Both the position numbers and the translations under genes were made by a program. Positions 15,155 through 24,017 of a DNA stretch of 38,176 nt are shown one piece after another (position 1 is the stretch's first letter; the number at the start of each line of letters is the position of its first letter). Source of the DNA: Chloroflexota bacterium (GTDB taxonomy: Bacteria > Chloroflexota > Dehalococcoidia > Lucifugimonadales > UBA3495); assembly GCA_028874075.1 (NCBI GenBank), contig JAPPLU010000027.1, positions 1 through 38,176 of the forward strand, written 5' to 3'. The notes beneath the pieces were generated by a model that worked only from the letters and a program-made list of their open reading frames with translations, had not been told where the DNA came from and did no database searches.

Positions 15155-15955
15155 TTACGGCGCTTGCCCCCGCTGGCGGCCACCAGGGCCGCCCACTCCC
15201 CCGAACAGGTTCTCAGCCCCTTCCGGCACAATCAATACCGACTGGGCCGCTATACCGCCCTCCGGACTCCGGGAACCGATCACCCGCACTGTGGTTTCCG
15301 CTGCCAGCGACTCCCTGCCGGTTTCGCTAACCTGGAAGACCCTGGTGGACTCTGACAGCATCACTGCCAGGTCTCCCCGTGGCGATGTTACGGTCAATAC
15401 ATCGCCTTCCAGACCTTGAACCGTCCCTGCGGCGCCGCCCCGATTAGCAATTAACTGGGGTGTCCGCTCTGAGGCCCTGCCCGTTTCAGGCGAATCCGCT
15501 CCAGGGCTTGGGTTGATTGCATCGCCTTCCGCGCTGGCCTGAACGGCGGCGGGCGATTCGGCCTGGCTGTCTCTGCCGGACCTTCCTCTACCCTGGGCCT
15601 GGGGACTGCCCTGCTCTTGTCCGATAGCCTGGGGTCCCGGACTGCCTTCCGTGCCTCGGGCCTGGCCTTCCGGTTTTGGGCTGCCTTGCCCCCGGGCGGC
15701 GGCGAAGCCACCCTGGCCCTGGCCGCCGGCAAATCCTCCACGCTGGCCTTGCGCTGCCGGAGCGCCGCCGCCCTGCCCCTGCCTGCCCTGGCCCCCGCCG
15801 GGGAACTGGCCGCCGGCGGCCAACCGGGGCGAAAGCTCATCAGCAGCGTTTTCCGCCTGGTTCTGGCCGTAGATTACGCCGCCCACGAAAGAGCCGCCGA
15901 ACCCGGCGCCCAAAAATATCACCAGGACCAGGAGCATGATAAAGGAACGGTTCAT
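15155..15955 (-). CDS. Secreted/anchored Gly-Gln-rich protein with DUF5666-like domain
   Basis: The ATG at 15953-15955, with GAGG upstream, gives 266 residues. Residues 1-30 are a single hydrophobic anchor or signal (MLLVLVIFLGAGFGG). Residues 45-185 are low complexity, rich in Gly, Gln, Ala and Pro (GGGQGRQGQGGG and similar). Residues about 190-255 form a small beta domain (GTVQGLEGDVLTVTSPRGD; STRVFQVSE; TTVRVIGSRS) of DUF5666 type. It starts 10 nt after the permease stop, so it belongs to the same operon and probably works outside the membrane with the exporter. Its biochemical role is unknown. Confidence 0.7.
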   Translation of the reverse strand: MNRSFIMLLVLVIFLGAGFGGSFVGGVIYGQNQAENAADELSPRLAAGGQFPGGGQGRQGQGGGAPAAQGQRGGFAGGQGQGGFAAARGQGSPKPEGQARGTEGSPGPQAIGQEQGSPQAQGRGRSGRDSQAESPAAVQASAEGDAINPSPGADSPETGRASERTPQLIANRGGAAGTVQGLEGDVLTVTSPRGDLAVMLSESTRVFQVSETGRESLAAETTVRVIGSRSPEGGIAAQSVLIVPEGAENLFGGVGGPGGRQRGQAP

Positions 15956-15965
15956 AGTGCCTCGC

Positions 15966-17216
15966 TTATTCGTATCGCAGGGCGTCGATGGGGTGCAGGC
16001 TGGCGGCTCGCATGGCGGGATAAATGCCGAAGAAAAGGCCGATGGCCGCCGATACGCCCAGGGCCAGCAGGGCAATGTCCCAACCGAAGGACGTCTCTAA
16101 GGGGCTGTTGCCCAGCAGGGGCTGGCCGCTCAGCAGCTGGGCCACCGAGGCGCCCGCCAGGACTCCGACGGCGCCTCCGCCGAGGCTCAGCAGGGTCGCC
16201 TCGGACATGAACTGGACCAGGATGTCTCGCCGCTTGGCGCCCATGGCCTTGCGGATGCCGATTTCCCGGGTGCGCTCGGTAACCGAAACCAGCATTATGT
16301 TCATGATGCCGATACCGCCCACCAGCAGGGATATGCCGGCAATGGCGCCCAGGAATATAACGAAGGTGTTGGTGGTCTCCTGCAGGGTCTCGATGGTGTC
16401 CTGCTGGTTGGTGATGATGAAGTCGTCCTCGCTGGTGATGTGATGGCGCAGGCGCAGCACGGTGGCAACCTGCATCATCCCCTCGTCCATTACGCCGATG
16501 TCGGGCATCTGCACGTTGATGGAATCGACGCTGATCTCTCCGTGGGTGGTTCGCTGGGAACTGATCCGGTAGTAGGCGGTGGTGATGGGCACCAGAATCT
16601 GGTTGTCCTGGTTGCCGAAGAAGCCTCCACCCTTGCTCTCAAGGGTGCCGATAACCTCGAACTGTCGGCCGTTGATCCGAATGGGCTGGCCCACCGGGTC
16701 CCGGTTGCCGTAAAGAGTTTCCTTGATGGTCTGCCCCAGTACGGCGACCTGGGAGTAGTTGTTAAGGTGCCCCTGAGCGATGAATTCACCCTGCTCAACC
16801 GGGGCGTTCCTGACCTCCGAGTACTCCGGTGTAACACCGATTATCTGGGCAAAGGTGTTGTTGCGTCCCGCGGTAACCTGGCCGTTGGCGCGTATTTCCG
16901 GAGCTACGGCTTTGACGGCGGGGGCGAATACCGGATCCTCCAGCGCATAGGCGTCCTCCAGGGTGAGCGTGGCGGCGCTGCCAGCCCCTCCTCCCAGTCC
17001 TCCCTGCTGAACGGATTCGCCCGGCTGGACGAAGATAAGGTTGGTGCCCAGGGATTCGATGCGCGATGTGATGGACTGCTGCACCCCCTGCCCGATGGCC
17101 ATCAGGGAAATGACCGCCGATACTCCGATGACGATGCCCAACAAGGTAAGGCCGGAGCGCAGCTTGTTGGCGCCCAGCGATGCCAGGGATATGCGAAAAG
17201 TAACGAAGGGATTCAT
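15966..17216 (-). CDS. MacB-like ABC transporter permease (FtsX family)
   Basis: The 416-residue product starts MNPFVTFRISLASLGANKLR, the usual opening of MacB-type permeases. TM1 (LTLLGIVIGVSAVISLMAIG) is followed by a large extracellular MacB_PCD domain (about 40-270). Three more membrane helices follow with FtsX signatures (GGIGIMNIMLVSVTERTREIGIRKAMGA). The ATG overlaps the stop of the ATPase gene as ATGA, indicating translational coupling. Together with the ATPase and the fusion protein upstream it would make a mechanochemical exporter of MacAB type. The substrate is unknown; these systems handle lipoproteins, peptides, antibiotics or toxins in other bacteria. Confidence 0.92.
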   Translation of the reverse strand: MNPFVTFRISLASLGANKLRSGLTLLGIVIGVSAVISLMAIGQGVQQSITSRIESLGTNLIFVQPGESVQQGGLGGGAGSAATLTLEDAYALEDPVFAPAVKAVAPEIRANGQVTAGRNNTFAQIIGVTPEYSEVRNAPVEQGEFIAQGHLNNYSQVAVLGQTIKETLYGNRDPVGQPIRINGRQFEVIGTLESKGGGFFGNQDNQILVPITTAYYRISSQRTTHGEISVDSINVQMPDIGVMDEGMMQVATVLRLRHHITSEDDFIITNQQDTIETLQETTNTFVIFLGAIAGISLLVGGIGIMNIMLVSVTERTREIGIRKAMGAKRRDILVQFMSEATLLSLGGGAVGVLAGASVAQLLSGQPLLGNSPLETSFGWDIALLALGVSAAIGLFFGIYPAMRAASLHPIDALRYE

Positions 17217-17905
17217 TCTAAGGTGTGGTCGTCTACCACACGCCCGTCCAGCATAGTTATGACGCGGCGGGTGGCAGCGGCTATGTCCGGCTCGTGGGTT
17301 ACTATGATGACGGTGAGGCCCTCCCGGTGGTTAAGGTCCTGCAGGATGGCCATCACTTCTTCGGTGGACTGGCTGTCCAGGTTGCCGGTGGGCTCGTCGG
17401 CCAGCACGATGCTCGGCTCCTTGACCAGGGCCCGGGCAATGCCCACCCGCTGCTGCTGACCGCCGGAAAGCTCGGTGGGACGGTGGCTCACCCGGTCGGC
17501 CAGTCCCACTCGCGAAAGGGCCGTCATTGCCCGCCGGCGCCGGTCGTGGCCGTTGCCGTAAAGCAGGGGCAGTTCCACGTTGGCCAGGGCGGTCAGGCGG
17601 GGCAGCAGGTTGTAGGTCTGGAAGACGAAGCCGATCTTGCGGTTGCGGATTTCGGCCAGGCGGTTGTCGCCCAGTTGCCCCACGTTCTCGCCTTCCAGCA
17701 GGTACGCTCCGGAAGTGGGCACGTCCAGGCAGCCCAGGATGTTCATCATTGTGGACTTGCCGGAACCGGATGCGCCCATAATGGCCACCATTTCGCCGGC
17801 CTGGATGGAAACCGAAACATCCCGCAGGGCGCCCACCTCGATGTCGCCCATCCGGTATATCTTGGTTACGTCTTTAAGTTCGATGGTAGCTGGCTGCAAG
17901 TCCAT
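17213..17905 (-). CDS. MacB-like ABC transporter ATP-binding protein
   Basis: From the ATG at 17903-17905 the product has 230 residues. Visible motifs are Walker A GASGSGKST (44-52), Q-loop FQTYNLLP, signature LSGGQQQR, Walker B IVLADEP, D-loop GNLDSQ and H-loop VTHEP. This is the LolD/MacB class of ATPases that partner FtsX-type permeases. A longer frame reaches 18034, but its N-terminus overlaps the end of the fusion protein gene and has no family likeness. The ribosome site is weak, consistent with coupling to the gene 25 nt upstream. Confidence 0.93.
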   Translation of the reverse strand: MDLQPATIELKDVTKIYRMGDIEVGALRDVSVSIQAGEMVAIMGASGSGKSTMMNILGCLDVPTSGAYLLEGENVGQLGDNRLAEIRNRKIGFVFQTYNLLPRLTALANVELPLLYGNGHDRRRRAMTALSRVGLADRVSHRPTELSGGQQQRVGIARALVKEPSIVLADEPTGNLDSQSTEEVMAILQDLNHREGLTVIIVTHEPDIAAATRRVITMLDGRVVDDHTLE

Positions 17906-17930
17906 CCCCGGCCAAGGGCAGGTTGAGTCC

Positions 17931-20303
17931 CTATCGGCGTGCGCCGCCGCCCCTTGAGGGGCCGAAACCGCCGCCGGTGGCGCGGCGCAGGTTGCGGAAG
18001 CTGAAATCACCGCCGCCCACGTCCGCTCCTTCAAGAATTATCTGGTCGCCTTCGGAAAGGCCGGCCTTCACCGACACCCAGAAGTCGTCGCTGCTGCCCA
18101 GTTCCACCGGAATTTCCGACACGCCCCCGTCGGTAAGGATGCGAACGAGGGGCTGGCCGAAGGAACCGTACAGGGCCTGCTGCGGCAACAACAGGACGTT
18201 GCGTTCCTCCTGCAGCACTATGTTGGCAACAGCGCTCAGGCCGCCGCGGGGGCGGATTCCCTCGGGTACTTCCATCCGAATGCGGATGGGGAAGGTGATT
18301 ACCCCCTGCTGGTTTTCAGCCTCGTCGGCAATTTCGGTTACCACCCCGTTCAGCATAACCCCCGGCAGGGCGTCCAGGCTTACCTCCGCAGAAGTACCCA
18401 CCTCCACCAGCAGGACGTCGATCTCGTCCACGATGCCGTCAATTTCCACAATGGTGGGGTCAACCAGTTCCATTATGGCCGCCCGGGCCTCCACTGCGTC
18501 CCCCGTTTCCACGCTGACCTCCGCCACGTAGCCGGTGATGGGGGCGGTGATTATGGCCGCGTTTAGTTCCTCCTCCGCCGTGGTCAGACGGACCTTACCG
18601 GCGACAATCTTCTGCTCGGCGAGGGCCACTTCCAGCGGGTCGGGGGGCGCGGCCTGCTCCACCAGCAGTTCGGCCAGGTCTTCCTCGGCCTGGGCCAGGG
18701 ACGCCAGGGCCAGGGCAATCTGCTGCTCCCGCAGGGCCACCTCGTGGGGAACGGGAGCCGCCTTCCGGTCTTCCAGCAGTTCTGCCAGGTCTGCCTGCTG
18801 CTGGGCCAGGGTAACCCGGGCCAGTTCAAGCTGCCGGGTGTTGAGCTGCAGGGCCAGGGAATCGGGAGTCTCGGACAGTTCCTCCATGAGTTCCGCCAGG
18901 TCTTCCAGGGCCTGGTTGACGGTGGCTTCGGCCAGGACTATCTGGGCCTCCCTGAGGGCCAGTTCCTGGGCGTCCACCTCCGGGCGCTCCAGTTCGGCGA
19001 TGTCCCGCTGCACCACTTCCATATTGGCGTGGATGGCCTTGGCCCTGGCCTCCAGGGCCGCTCGTTCGACGGGATCAGGCCCCTGCCGCACCTCGACCAG
19101 ATTGTCGTCAGCTTCCTGCAGGGCGGTTTCCGCCAGGGCCACTTCGGCCTCCAGTTCCTCCACCTGGGAGACGATGCCGAAGCGCACCTGTTCCAGTTCC
19201 TCTTCCAGGTTCACCGCGTAAATCTGCCAGCGGTCGATGTTGCTGGCCAGGCCCAGGGTGCCCCGGTCGTAGGCGTCCTGCAGGGAGAACAGGGTGGCCT
19301 GCGCTGCGGAAAGGTCGGATTCAAGCTCCTGTTTCTCGATGCGCCGGTTGGTCAGGTTAGAGCCGTGGGTATCAAGAAACTCCTCCAGGGCCTGGTTGGC
19401 CTCGTCCAGGGCGATCTGCGCCTTCAAGCGGCCCTGGGTGGCTTCCACCAGCTCCCGCTGGGACGGCGCCAGGTCGGCCAGGGACTGCTCGATGGCGGCC
19501 AGTTCCTTCTCGGCGTCCGCCTGTTTCTGCAGGGCCTCGGCCAGGTTCATCTCGTAGTCGGGCTGAAGGTTTCGGTTCAACAGGTCATCCCGGGCGTCTA
19601 TGGCTTCCTGCAGCTTCACCCGGGCGTCGGCGATCAGCTCCTCCTGGGCCTTGATTTCCCGGTGGGTGGGGAGCTCGGGATTCAGCAGGTCCTCCCGCTC
19701 CTCCTGGATCGTCTGGATGGATAGCTGGGTGGAAGCGATGCCTTCCTTCTGGGCTTCCACGTCCATCAGGGTGGGTATCACCGGGTCCAGCGCCACTGCC
19801 AGGGCATCCTGGGCCAGCAGCACCTGGTAGCGGGCATCGGCCACCGCTTCCTCGGCGGCGGCGCGTTCCAGGGACCTGGTGGCCTCGGTGGCCGGTTCCA
19901 TCAGTTCCACCAGGGCCTCCTCGGCATCCAGCAGGTCAACCCGGGCCTGGGCCACGGCCTCCTCCAGGGTGGCGATGGTGGGTGCGTCCAGCCGAGCCAG
20001 TTCCTGCCCCAGGCCGACCGTCTGGCCTTCTTCCACCAGGAGTTCCCCAATGGTGCCCTTAATGCCGAACCGCAGGGTTTCCCTTTCGGGAAAGGTCAGG
20101 TTGCCGCTGGTGGATACCTGGTTGACAATGTCCCCGTAGCGGACGGGAATTAACTGCTGGTTTTCCGCCAGTTCCGTGGGTTCGGGCTGAGTCCGTTCGA
20201 CATAGACGAAATACACCCCGGCCGCCGACCCGAACAATACCACCACCAGGACAAGGATCTGCCAGATTGCCAGGGACTTTATGGCGTTCCAGAGTGATTC
20301 CAT
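17931..20303 (-). CDS. Membrane fusion protein with very long coiled-coil hairpin (MacA/HlyD-like)
   Basis: The ATG at 20301-20303, preceded by GAGG, gives 790 residues, about twice the usual MacA length. One membrane helix (WQILVLVVVLFGSAAGVYFV, about 14-33) is followed by a lipoyl-like half (GTIGELLVEEGQTVGLGQEL). About 450 residues of Ala/Leu/Glu/Gln-rich coiled coil come next. The second lipoyl half (ITAPITGYVAEVSVETGD), the beta-barrel and the membrane-proximal domain complete the adaptor. In the second half of the coil, units of roughly 37 residues repeat (LREAQIVLAEA..; LNTRQLELARV..; LREQQIALALA..). It would bridge the MacB-like pump to the outside. In a single-membrane cell the long coil would span the wall rather than reach TolC. 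Confidence 0.88.
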   Translation of the reverse strand: MESLWNAIKSLAIWQILVLVVVLFGSAAGVYFVYVERTQPEPTELAENQQLIPVRYGDIVNQVSTSGNLTFPERETLRFGIKGTIGELLVEEGQTVGLGQELARLDAPTIATLEEAVAQARVDLLDAEEALVELMEPATEATRSLERAAAEEAVADARYQVLLAQDALAVALDPVIPTLMDVEAQKEGIASTQLSIQTIQEEREDLLNPELPTHREIKAQEELIADARVKLQEAIDARDDLLNRNLQPDYEMNLAEALQKQADAEKELAAIEQSLADLAPSQRELVEATQGRLKAQIALDEANQALEEFLDTHGSNLTNRRIEKQELESDLSAAQATLFSLQDAYDRGTLGLASNIDRWQIYAVNLEEELEQVRFGIVSQVEELEAEVALAETALQEADDNLVEVRQGPDPVERAALEARAKAIHANMEVVQRDIAELERPEVDAQELALREAQIVLAEATVNQALEDLAELMEELSETPDSLALQLNTRQLELARVTLAQQQADLAELLEDRKAAPVPHEVALREQQIALALASLAQAEEDLAELLVEQAAPPDPLEVALAEQKIVAGKVRLTTAEEELNAAIITAPITGYVAEVSVETGDAVEARAAIMELVDPTIVEIDGIVDEIDVLLVEVGTSAEVSLDALPGVMLNGVVTEIADEAENQQGVITFPIRIRMEVPEGIRPRGGLSAVANIVLQEERNVLLLPQQALYGSFGQPLVRILTDGGVSEIPVELGSSDDFWVSVKAGLSEGDQIILEGADVGGGDFSFRNLRRATGGGFGPSRGGGARR

Positions 20304-20331
20304 TACATTTCCTCGTTCCGTGGCGCTCCGT

Positions 20332-21807
20332 TCAGGAACCCTGCCGCACCGGCAGGGTAAAACTGAAGGTTGCGCCCTGTCCCACCTCGCTCTCGACCCG
20401 CATGGAGCCGCCGTGGGCTTCGACCAACTGGCCGGCAATGGTCAAGCCCAGGCCGGCGCCCCCGGTAGCCCGAGCGCGGGACGGGTCGATGCGGTAGAAG
20501 CGGTCAAATACCCGCTCCAGGTCTTGGGGGGCGATGCCCGGGCCCGTGTCCGCCACCGCCACCGTGACGGTTTCACCGTCCCCGGATGCGCTGCCGGATG
20601 CGCTGCCGGATGCGCTGACAGTAACCGCGCCGCCTTCCGGGGTGTTGACGATGGCATTTTCCAGCAGGTTGTCCACCACCTGGGAAATGCGGGTACGGTC
20701 CAGTTCCACTTCGGGCAGGCCCTCGGCCACATCCAGAGTCAGGCTGATGTTCTTGGCGTCGGCCCTGGGCCGGAAGGCTTCCACCGATTCTTCCAGCAGG
20801 GGTTGAAGCGCCTCGGGCCGGGTGTGCAGCACCAGCGACCCCGCCTCGGCCAGGGCCAGCAGGCGCAGGTCCTCCACCAGGGTTACCAGGTGGGCGGTCT
20901 GCTGGCGCAGGGTGGCCATCGTTGCCTCGTCGGGCCGGAGCAGGCCGTCATTCACCGCGTCCAGGTAACCCTGGATGTTGGACAGGGGGGTGCGCAGTTC
21001 GTGGGCCACGTCGGCGGTCAGGTTCCGGCGCTGCTGCTCTGCCGCCTCCAGGTTCTCGGCCATAGTGTTGAAGGTGTTGCCCAGTTGGCGTATTTCCGAG
21101 GGGCCGGAGGCGGGTACCCGCTGGCTCAAATCGCCCTCGCCCAGCCGCTGGGCCGCGCCTCCCAGGGTCTGCAGAGGCGCCAGGATGCGACGGGACGCGA
21201 AGGCAATCAGCAGTATGCCCCCGATGGCGGCGGCCACCCCGGTCCAGAGCAGGGCCTTGTTGACCGTTGCAGTTACCCGCGATACTACCGGTTCGCCCGA
21301 CGGGCCGGGGCCGGTGGACGCCGCCGGTTCGGAGTCTGACGACAGGGACGACAGGAAGGGCGGCGGCCGGCCAAAAAAACCTCGCCCCGAGCTTGGTCCT
21401 TCACCGTCGGCCACCAGCACCAGGGAGCCTACCTCCTCTCCCTCCAGGACTATGGGCGCCGATCGACTCTTGTGACGCTTGCCGGGGTGCACCTTATCTC
21501 GCGAAGGGTGAGAGTCCGCGACTACCTGTCCCTCGGCATCGGTTACCACGAACCGCCGTCCGTAGAAGGTACCGGCCTGTTCAAGAGAAGGCTGCACTCC
21601 GGCCCAGCCCATATCCTCGGCGTAGCGACGGGCAATCATCCGGTGGACCCGGCCTACCCGAAATTCCTGGCTCCTCGCCTGGAACCGCTCGGTTTCCGTT
21701 TCGGCGGCAACGCTTACCAGAACCCCCACCACGCCCAGGGCCAGGGCCAGGGTAAGGGTGAAGGCAAGTATGAGCCGGAACTGAAGGCTTCCAAGCCAAC
21801 TAGGCAT
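20332..21807 (-). CDS. Sensor histidine kinase (BaeS-like, HAMP-HisKA-HATPase)
   Basis: The 491-residue product starts at ATG 21805-21807, overlapping the regulator stop by 8 nt; a TTG at 21813 is an alternative. TM1 lies at about 9-30, an extracellular sensor at about 31-185 with a Gly/Pro/Ser-rich stretch, TM2 at about 192-210, and then HAMP. The phosphoacceptor His is in DVAHELRTPLSNIQGY. The ATPase shows the N-box NLLENAIVNTP, G1 VADTGPGIAP, F-box VFDRFYRID and G2 GGAGLGLTIAGQLVEAHGG. A SASGSASGSASG insert from a 12-bp repeat sits between two strands before G1. It would phosphorylate the response regulator upstream and control this operon. Confidence 0.94.
   Translation of the reverse strand: MPSWLGSLQFRLILAFTLTLALALGVVGVLVSVAAETETERFQARSQEFRVGRVHRMIARRYAEDMGWAGVQPSLEQAGTFYGRRFVVTDAEGQVVADSHPSRDKVHPGKRHKSRSAPIVLEGEEVGSLVLVADGEGPSSGRGFFGRPPPFLSSLSSDSEPAASTGPGPSGEPVVSRVTATVNKALLWTGVAAAIGGILLIAFASRRILAPLQTLGGAAQRLGEGDLSQRVPASGPSEIRQLGNTFNTMAENLEAAEQQRRNLTADVAHELRTPLSNIQGYLDAVNDGLLRPDEATMATLRQQTAHLVTLVEDLRLLALAEAGSLVLHTRPEALQPLLEESVEAFRPRADAKNISLTLDVAEGLPEVELDRTRISQVVDNLLENAIVNTPEGGAVTVSASGSASGSASGDGETVTVAVADTGPGIAPQDLERVFDRFYRIDPSRARATGGAGLGLTIAGQLVEAHGGSMRVESEVGQGATFSFTLPVRQGS
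20582..20617 (-). repeat. 12-bp tandem repeat, three copies, inside the kinase gene
   Basis: Three perfect copies of CCGGATGCGCTG run from 20582 to 20617. In frame they encode a Ser-Ala-Ser-Gly loop between strands of the ATPase domain. The unit is a multiple of three, so copy change lengthens a loop without a frameshift. Confidence 0.9.
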
Positions 21808-22507
21808 CGCCAAGCCGGTACCCCATCCCGTAGATTGTGTGTATGTGTCGGATTCCCCTCAGGGGCGCCTCCAGCTTGCGGCGCAGGCTGTAGATGTGGG
21901 TATCGACGGTGCGGTCGTAGCCGTCAAAGTCCTGCCCCAGCGCCCGGTCGATAATCTGCTCCCTGGAGAACACCCTGCCCGGCTCCCGCAGGAACAGCAG
22001 CAGCAGGCGGTACTCGGTGGGCGTCAGGGAGAGTTGTTTGTCCTCCACGTAGGCGGATTGCAGCCGCGGGTTGATGCGGATGGGACCGTGGGCCAATTCG
22101 CCGCCTCCGGGGGCGGGCGGGAGACAGTTGAAGGAATCTTCCCGTCCTGCGCGCCTGAGCAAGGCCTTGACACGGGCGGCCAGTTCCCGGGGACGGAAGG
22201 GCTTGGTTACGTAGTCGTCGGCGCCGTTGCCCAGGCCGGCCAGCAGGTCGTCTTCTTCCACGCGGGCAGTGAGCATCACGATAGGTACGTCCGATTCCGC
22301 CCGCAGTTCGCGGCAGATTTCCAGGCCGTCCAGGCCGGGGAGCATCAGGTCCAGCACCACCAGGTCGGGGTGGGACTCCCGCGCGCGGGCCAGCCCCTCG
22401 GGACCGGTGGCCGCCGACAGAACCTGGTGGCCGTCGTTGGCCAGGTACAGCCGCACCAGTTCAGTGGCATGGGGGTCGTCCTCAATTATCAGCACGGTGC
22501 TGGACAA
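21800..22507 (-). CDS. OmpR/PhoB-family response regulator
   Basis: The product has 235 residues. The receiver domain has Asp10-Asp11, phosphoacceptor Asp53 (VVLDLMLPGLDG), Thr80 and Lys102 (VTKPF). The C-terminal winged helix shows LSLTPTEYRLLLLF, SREQIIDRALG, RTVDTHIYSLRRKLE and HTIYGMGYRL. The start codon is TTG at 22505-22507, supported by GGAGG 8 nt upstream and by the receiver beginning at once (MSSTVLIIEDD). It is transcribed just ahead of its kinase, with an 8-nt overlap, and 15 nt after the YceI lipoprotein gene. It probably activates this export operon. Confidence 0.94.
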   Translation of the reverse strand: MSSTVLIIEDDPHATELVRLYLANDGHQVLSAATGPEGLARARESHPDLVVLDLMLPGLDGLEICRELRAESDVPIVMLTARVEEDDLLAGLGNGADDYVTKPFRPRELAARVKALLRRAGREDSFNCLPPAPGGGELAHGPIRINPRLQSAYVEDKQLSLTPTEYRLLLLFLREPGRVFSREQIIDRALGQDFDGYDRTVDTHIYSLRRKLEAPLRGIRHIHTIYGMGYRLGDA

Positions 22508-22522
22508 GGCGGCTACCTCCCT

Positions 22523-23404
22523 CTAGGAACCATTTTCGGGGACTGCCGACAGCAGAACCTCCACCTGCACCTCATCCTTCACCTCGATGCGGCCGGGGAT
22601 GTTGGGCGGCGGCAGTTCCAGGTCGTCCCAGGTGAAGGTGGTGCGGCCCAGCACGAACAGCTTGTCCGGGTCCTTCCGGGCCTGCACCTCAAAGGTAATG
22701 GGCTTGGTCACGCTTTTGATGGAAAGTTCTCCCTCCACCTGGCGGGTGATCTCCTCCCCCTCGGGCAGGGGGTCGGGCAGGTCGCCCAGGTCGGACACCG
22801 TGAAGGTGGCCGTGCGATGGTCGGGGAACATCCGGTTGCGCACGTAGCCGTCCCGCCGATCGGAATCGCTGGTCATTGAATGTAGGTCCAGCTCAATCAC
22901 CGAGGGCTGGCCGTCCAGTTGAATGGTCCCGGCTATGCCCACCGTGCGCATCACCGCATCGTTGGGCAGGTCCAGCCAGGCCAGCTTTTCGTTGACGGTA
23001 AAGGTGGCCTCGGACCCCTCGCCTATGACGAATCCGCCACCGGCGGGTATTTCCGGTTCGGCCATCGCGGTGGCTTCCGGTAGGAGCGTGGGAGTGGGAG
23101 TGGGTTCGGGCATCTCCGCCGCGGGCGCTGCCGCAGTAGCCGGAGCTTCGGTGGCCGCCGCTTCCGGCTGGTCGGACTGTTCCGTGGGTTGGGGCATCGC
23201 TTCCACAGCCGGTTCCGTTGGCTCGGCCTCTACGGCAGCTTCCGTGGGGGCAGCGGCCGGCGCCTGGGCTTGGGTCTGGGGCGCGGCTTGCGGGGCGACC
23301 GTCGACGCCGGAGCAGGTTCGGAGCTTGTACCGCATGCTGCCAAAGCCAGCGCCAGCAGCAGAAGTGCCACTGCGCACCAGACCTTGAAGGATATTCTGG
23401 ACAT
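22523..23404 (-). CDS. YceI-domain lipoprotein
   Basis: From the ATG at 23402-23404 the product has 293 residues. A signal with lipobox LAAC is followed by a long Ala/Pro/Glu/Thr linker (about 25-120). A YceI-like lipocalin domain (about 125-290) shows GSEATFTVNEK, DLHSMTSDSDRRDGYVRNRM, ATFTVSDLG, EGELSIKSVTKPITFEVQ and a C-terminal KDEVQVEVLL. YceI proteins bind isoprenoid-type lipids in a beta-barrel. An ATG 39 nt upstream is possible but would put 13 residues before the signal. It is in line with the two-component genes, which suggests a role in envelope stress. Confidence 0.85.
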   Translation of the reverse strand: MSRISFKVWCAVALLLLALALAACGTSSEPAPASTVAPQAAPQTQAQAPAAAPTEAAVEAEPTEPAVEAMPQPTEQSDQPEAAATEAPATAAAPAAEMPEPTPTPTLLPEATAMAEPEIPAGGGFVIGEGSEATFTVNEKLAWLDLPNDAVMRTVGIAGTIQLDGQPSVIELDLHSMTSDSDRRDGYVRNRMFPDHRTATFTVSDLGDLPDPLPEGEEITRQVEGELSIKSVTKPITFEVQARKDPDKLFVLGRTTFTWDDLELPPPNIPGRIEVKDEVQVEVLLSAVPENGS

Positions 23405-23474
23405 TTGACCTGACGGATTTATGCAAGGTGGAATTGCCTTCATAAGTTACCTGTTGCCCTTTTCCTATGATTGC

Positions 23475-23990
23475 CTATATGGCCCGAGTTTCAGGGGAAA
23501 CGGAAGGCTCGACGGGCACTGCCTGAGACCCCGGTGGCGGCAGTTCCAGCCGCCCGCTTTCCTGGTCCGTCTGGTTGACCAGGCCGACGCCGATAACCAG
23601 GGCCACCGCCACGGCGATCCCCGCCTGCCACCACCTTAAACGTGGAAGGCAGCGGGGAATGGCCACGGTCAATGCCCCGGTTACCACATAAACTATTGCC
23701 GCCAGGGGAGCCGCAAAGCCCACGAAATGGTCCAGCTGCGACCGCCCAAATAGCACCACTGCGATGGCCGCCGGTACGAACAGGACCGTCCACGCCGCCA
23801 GGAAATAGACCGTTGAGCGTGGAGTCCGGCCCGCCGCCAGCCAGAGCAGTCCCGCCGCCAGGCCCGCCAGCAAACACGCCAGCGCCACCGACGCACTGTT
23901 CAGCAGGGTGTCGCTGGGCGAACGCAGCGGCAGCGACACCAACACCGCGATTACGGCGGCCACGGAACCGGCGGTTAGACCAGCGAGCAT
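23475..23990 (-). CDS. Small polytopic membrane protein of unknown function
   Basis: ATG 23988-23990 follows TAGGAGAAATGA, giving 171 residues. Four or five hydrophobic helices can be seen (AGLTAGSVAAVIAVLVSL; VALACLLAGLAAGLLWLAAG; FLAAWTVLFVPAAIAVVLFG; AAPLAAIVYVVTGAL; AGIAVAVALVIGVGLV). They are followed by a polar Pro-rich tail of about 30 residues. I recognise no family. It precedes the YceI gene by 70 nt on the same strand and may be part of the same transcript. Confidence 0.65.
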   Translation of the reverse strand: MLAGLTAGSVAAVIAVLVSLPLRSPSDTLLNSASVALACLLAGLAAGLLWLAAGRTPRSTVYFLAAWTVLFVPAAIAVVLFGRSQLDHFVGFAAPLAAIVYVVTGALTVAIPRCLPRLRWWQAGIAVAVALVIGVGLVNQTDQESGRLELPPPGSQAVPVEPSVSPETRAI

Positions 23991-24017
23991 TCATTTCTCC
24001 TACAGTGAACATGACCC

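Noticed and set aside
16440..17459. 339-residue plus-strand frame
   Set aside because: It is antisense to the permease gene, which has clear family motifs and overlapping start-stop with the ATPase.
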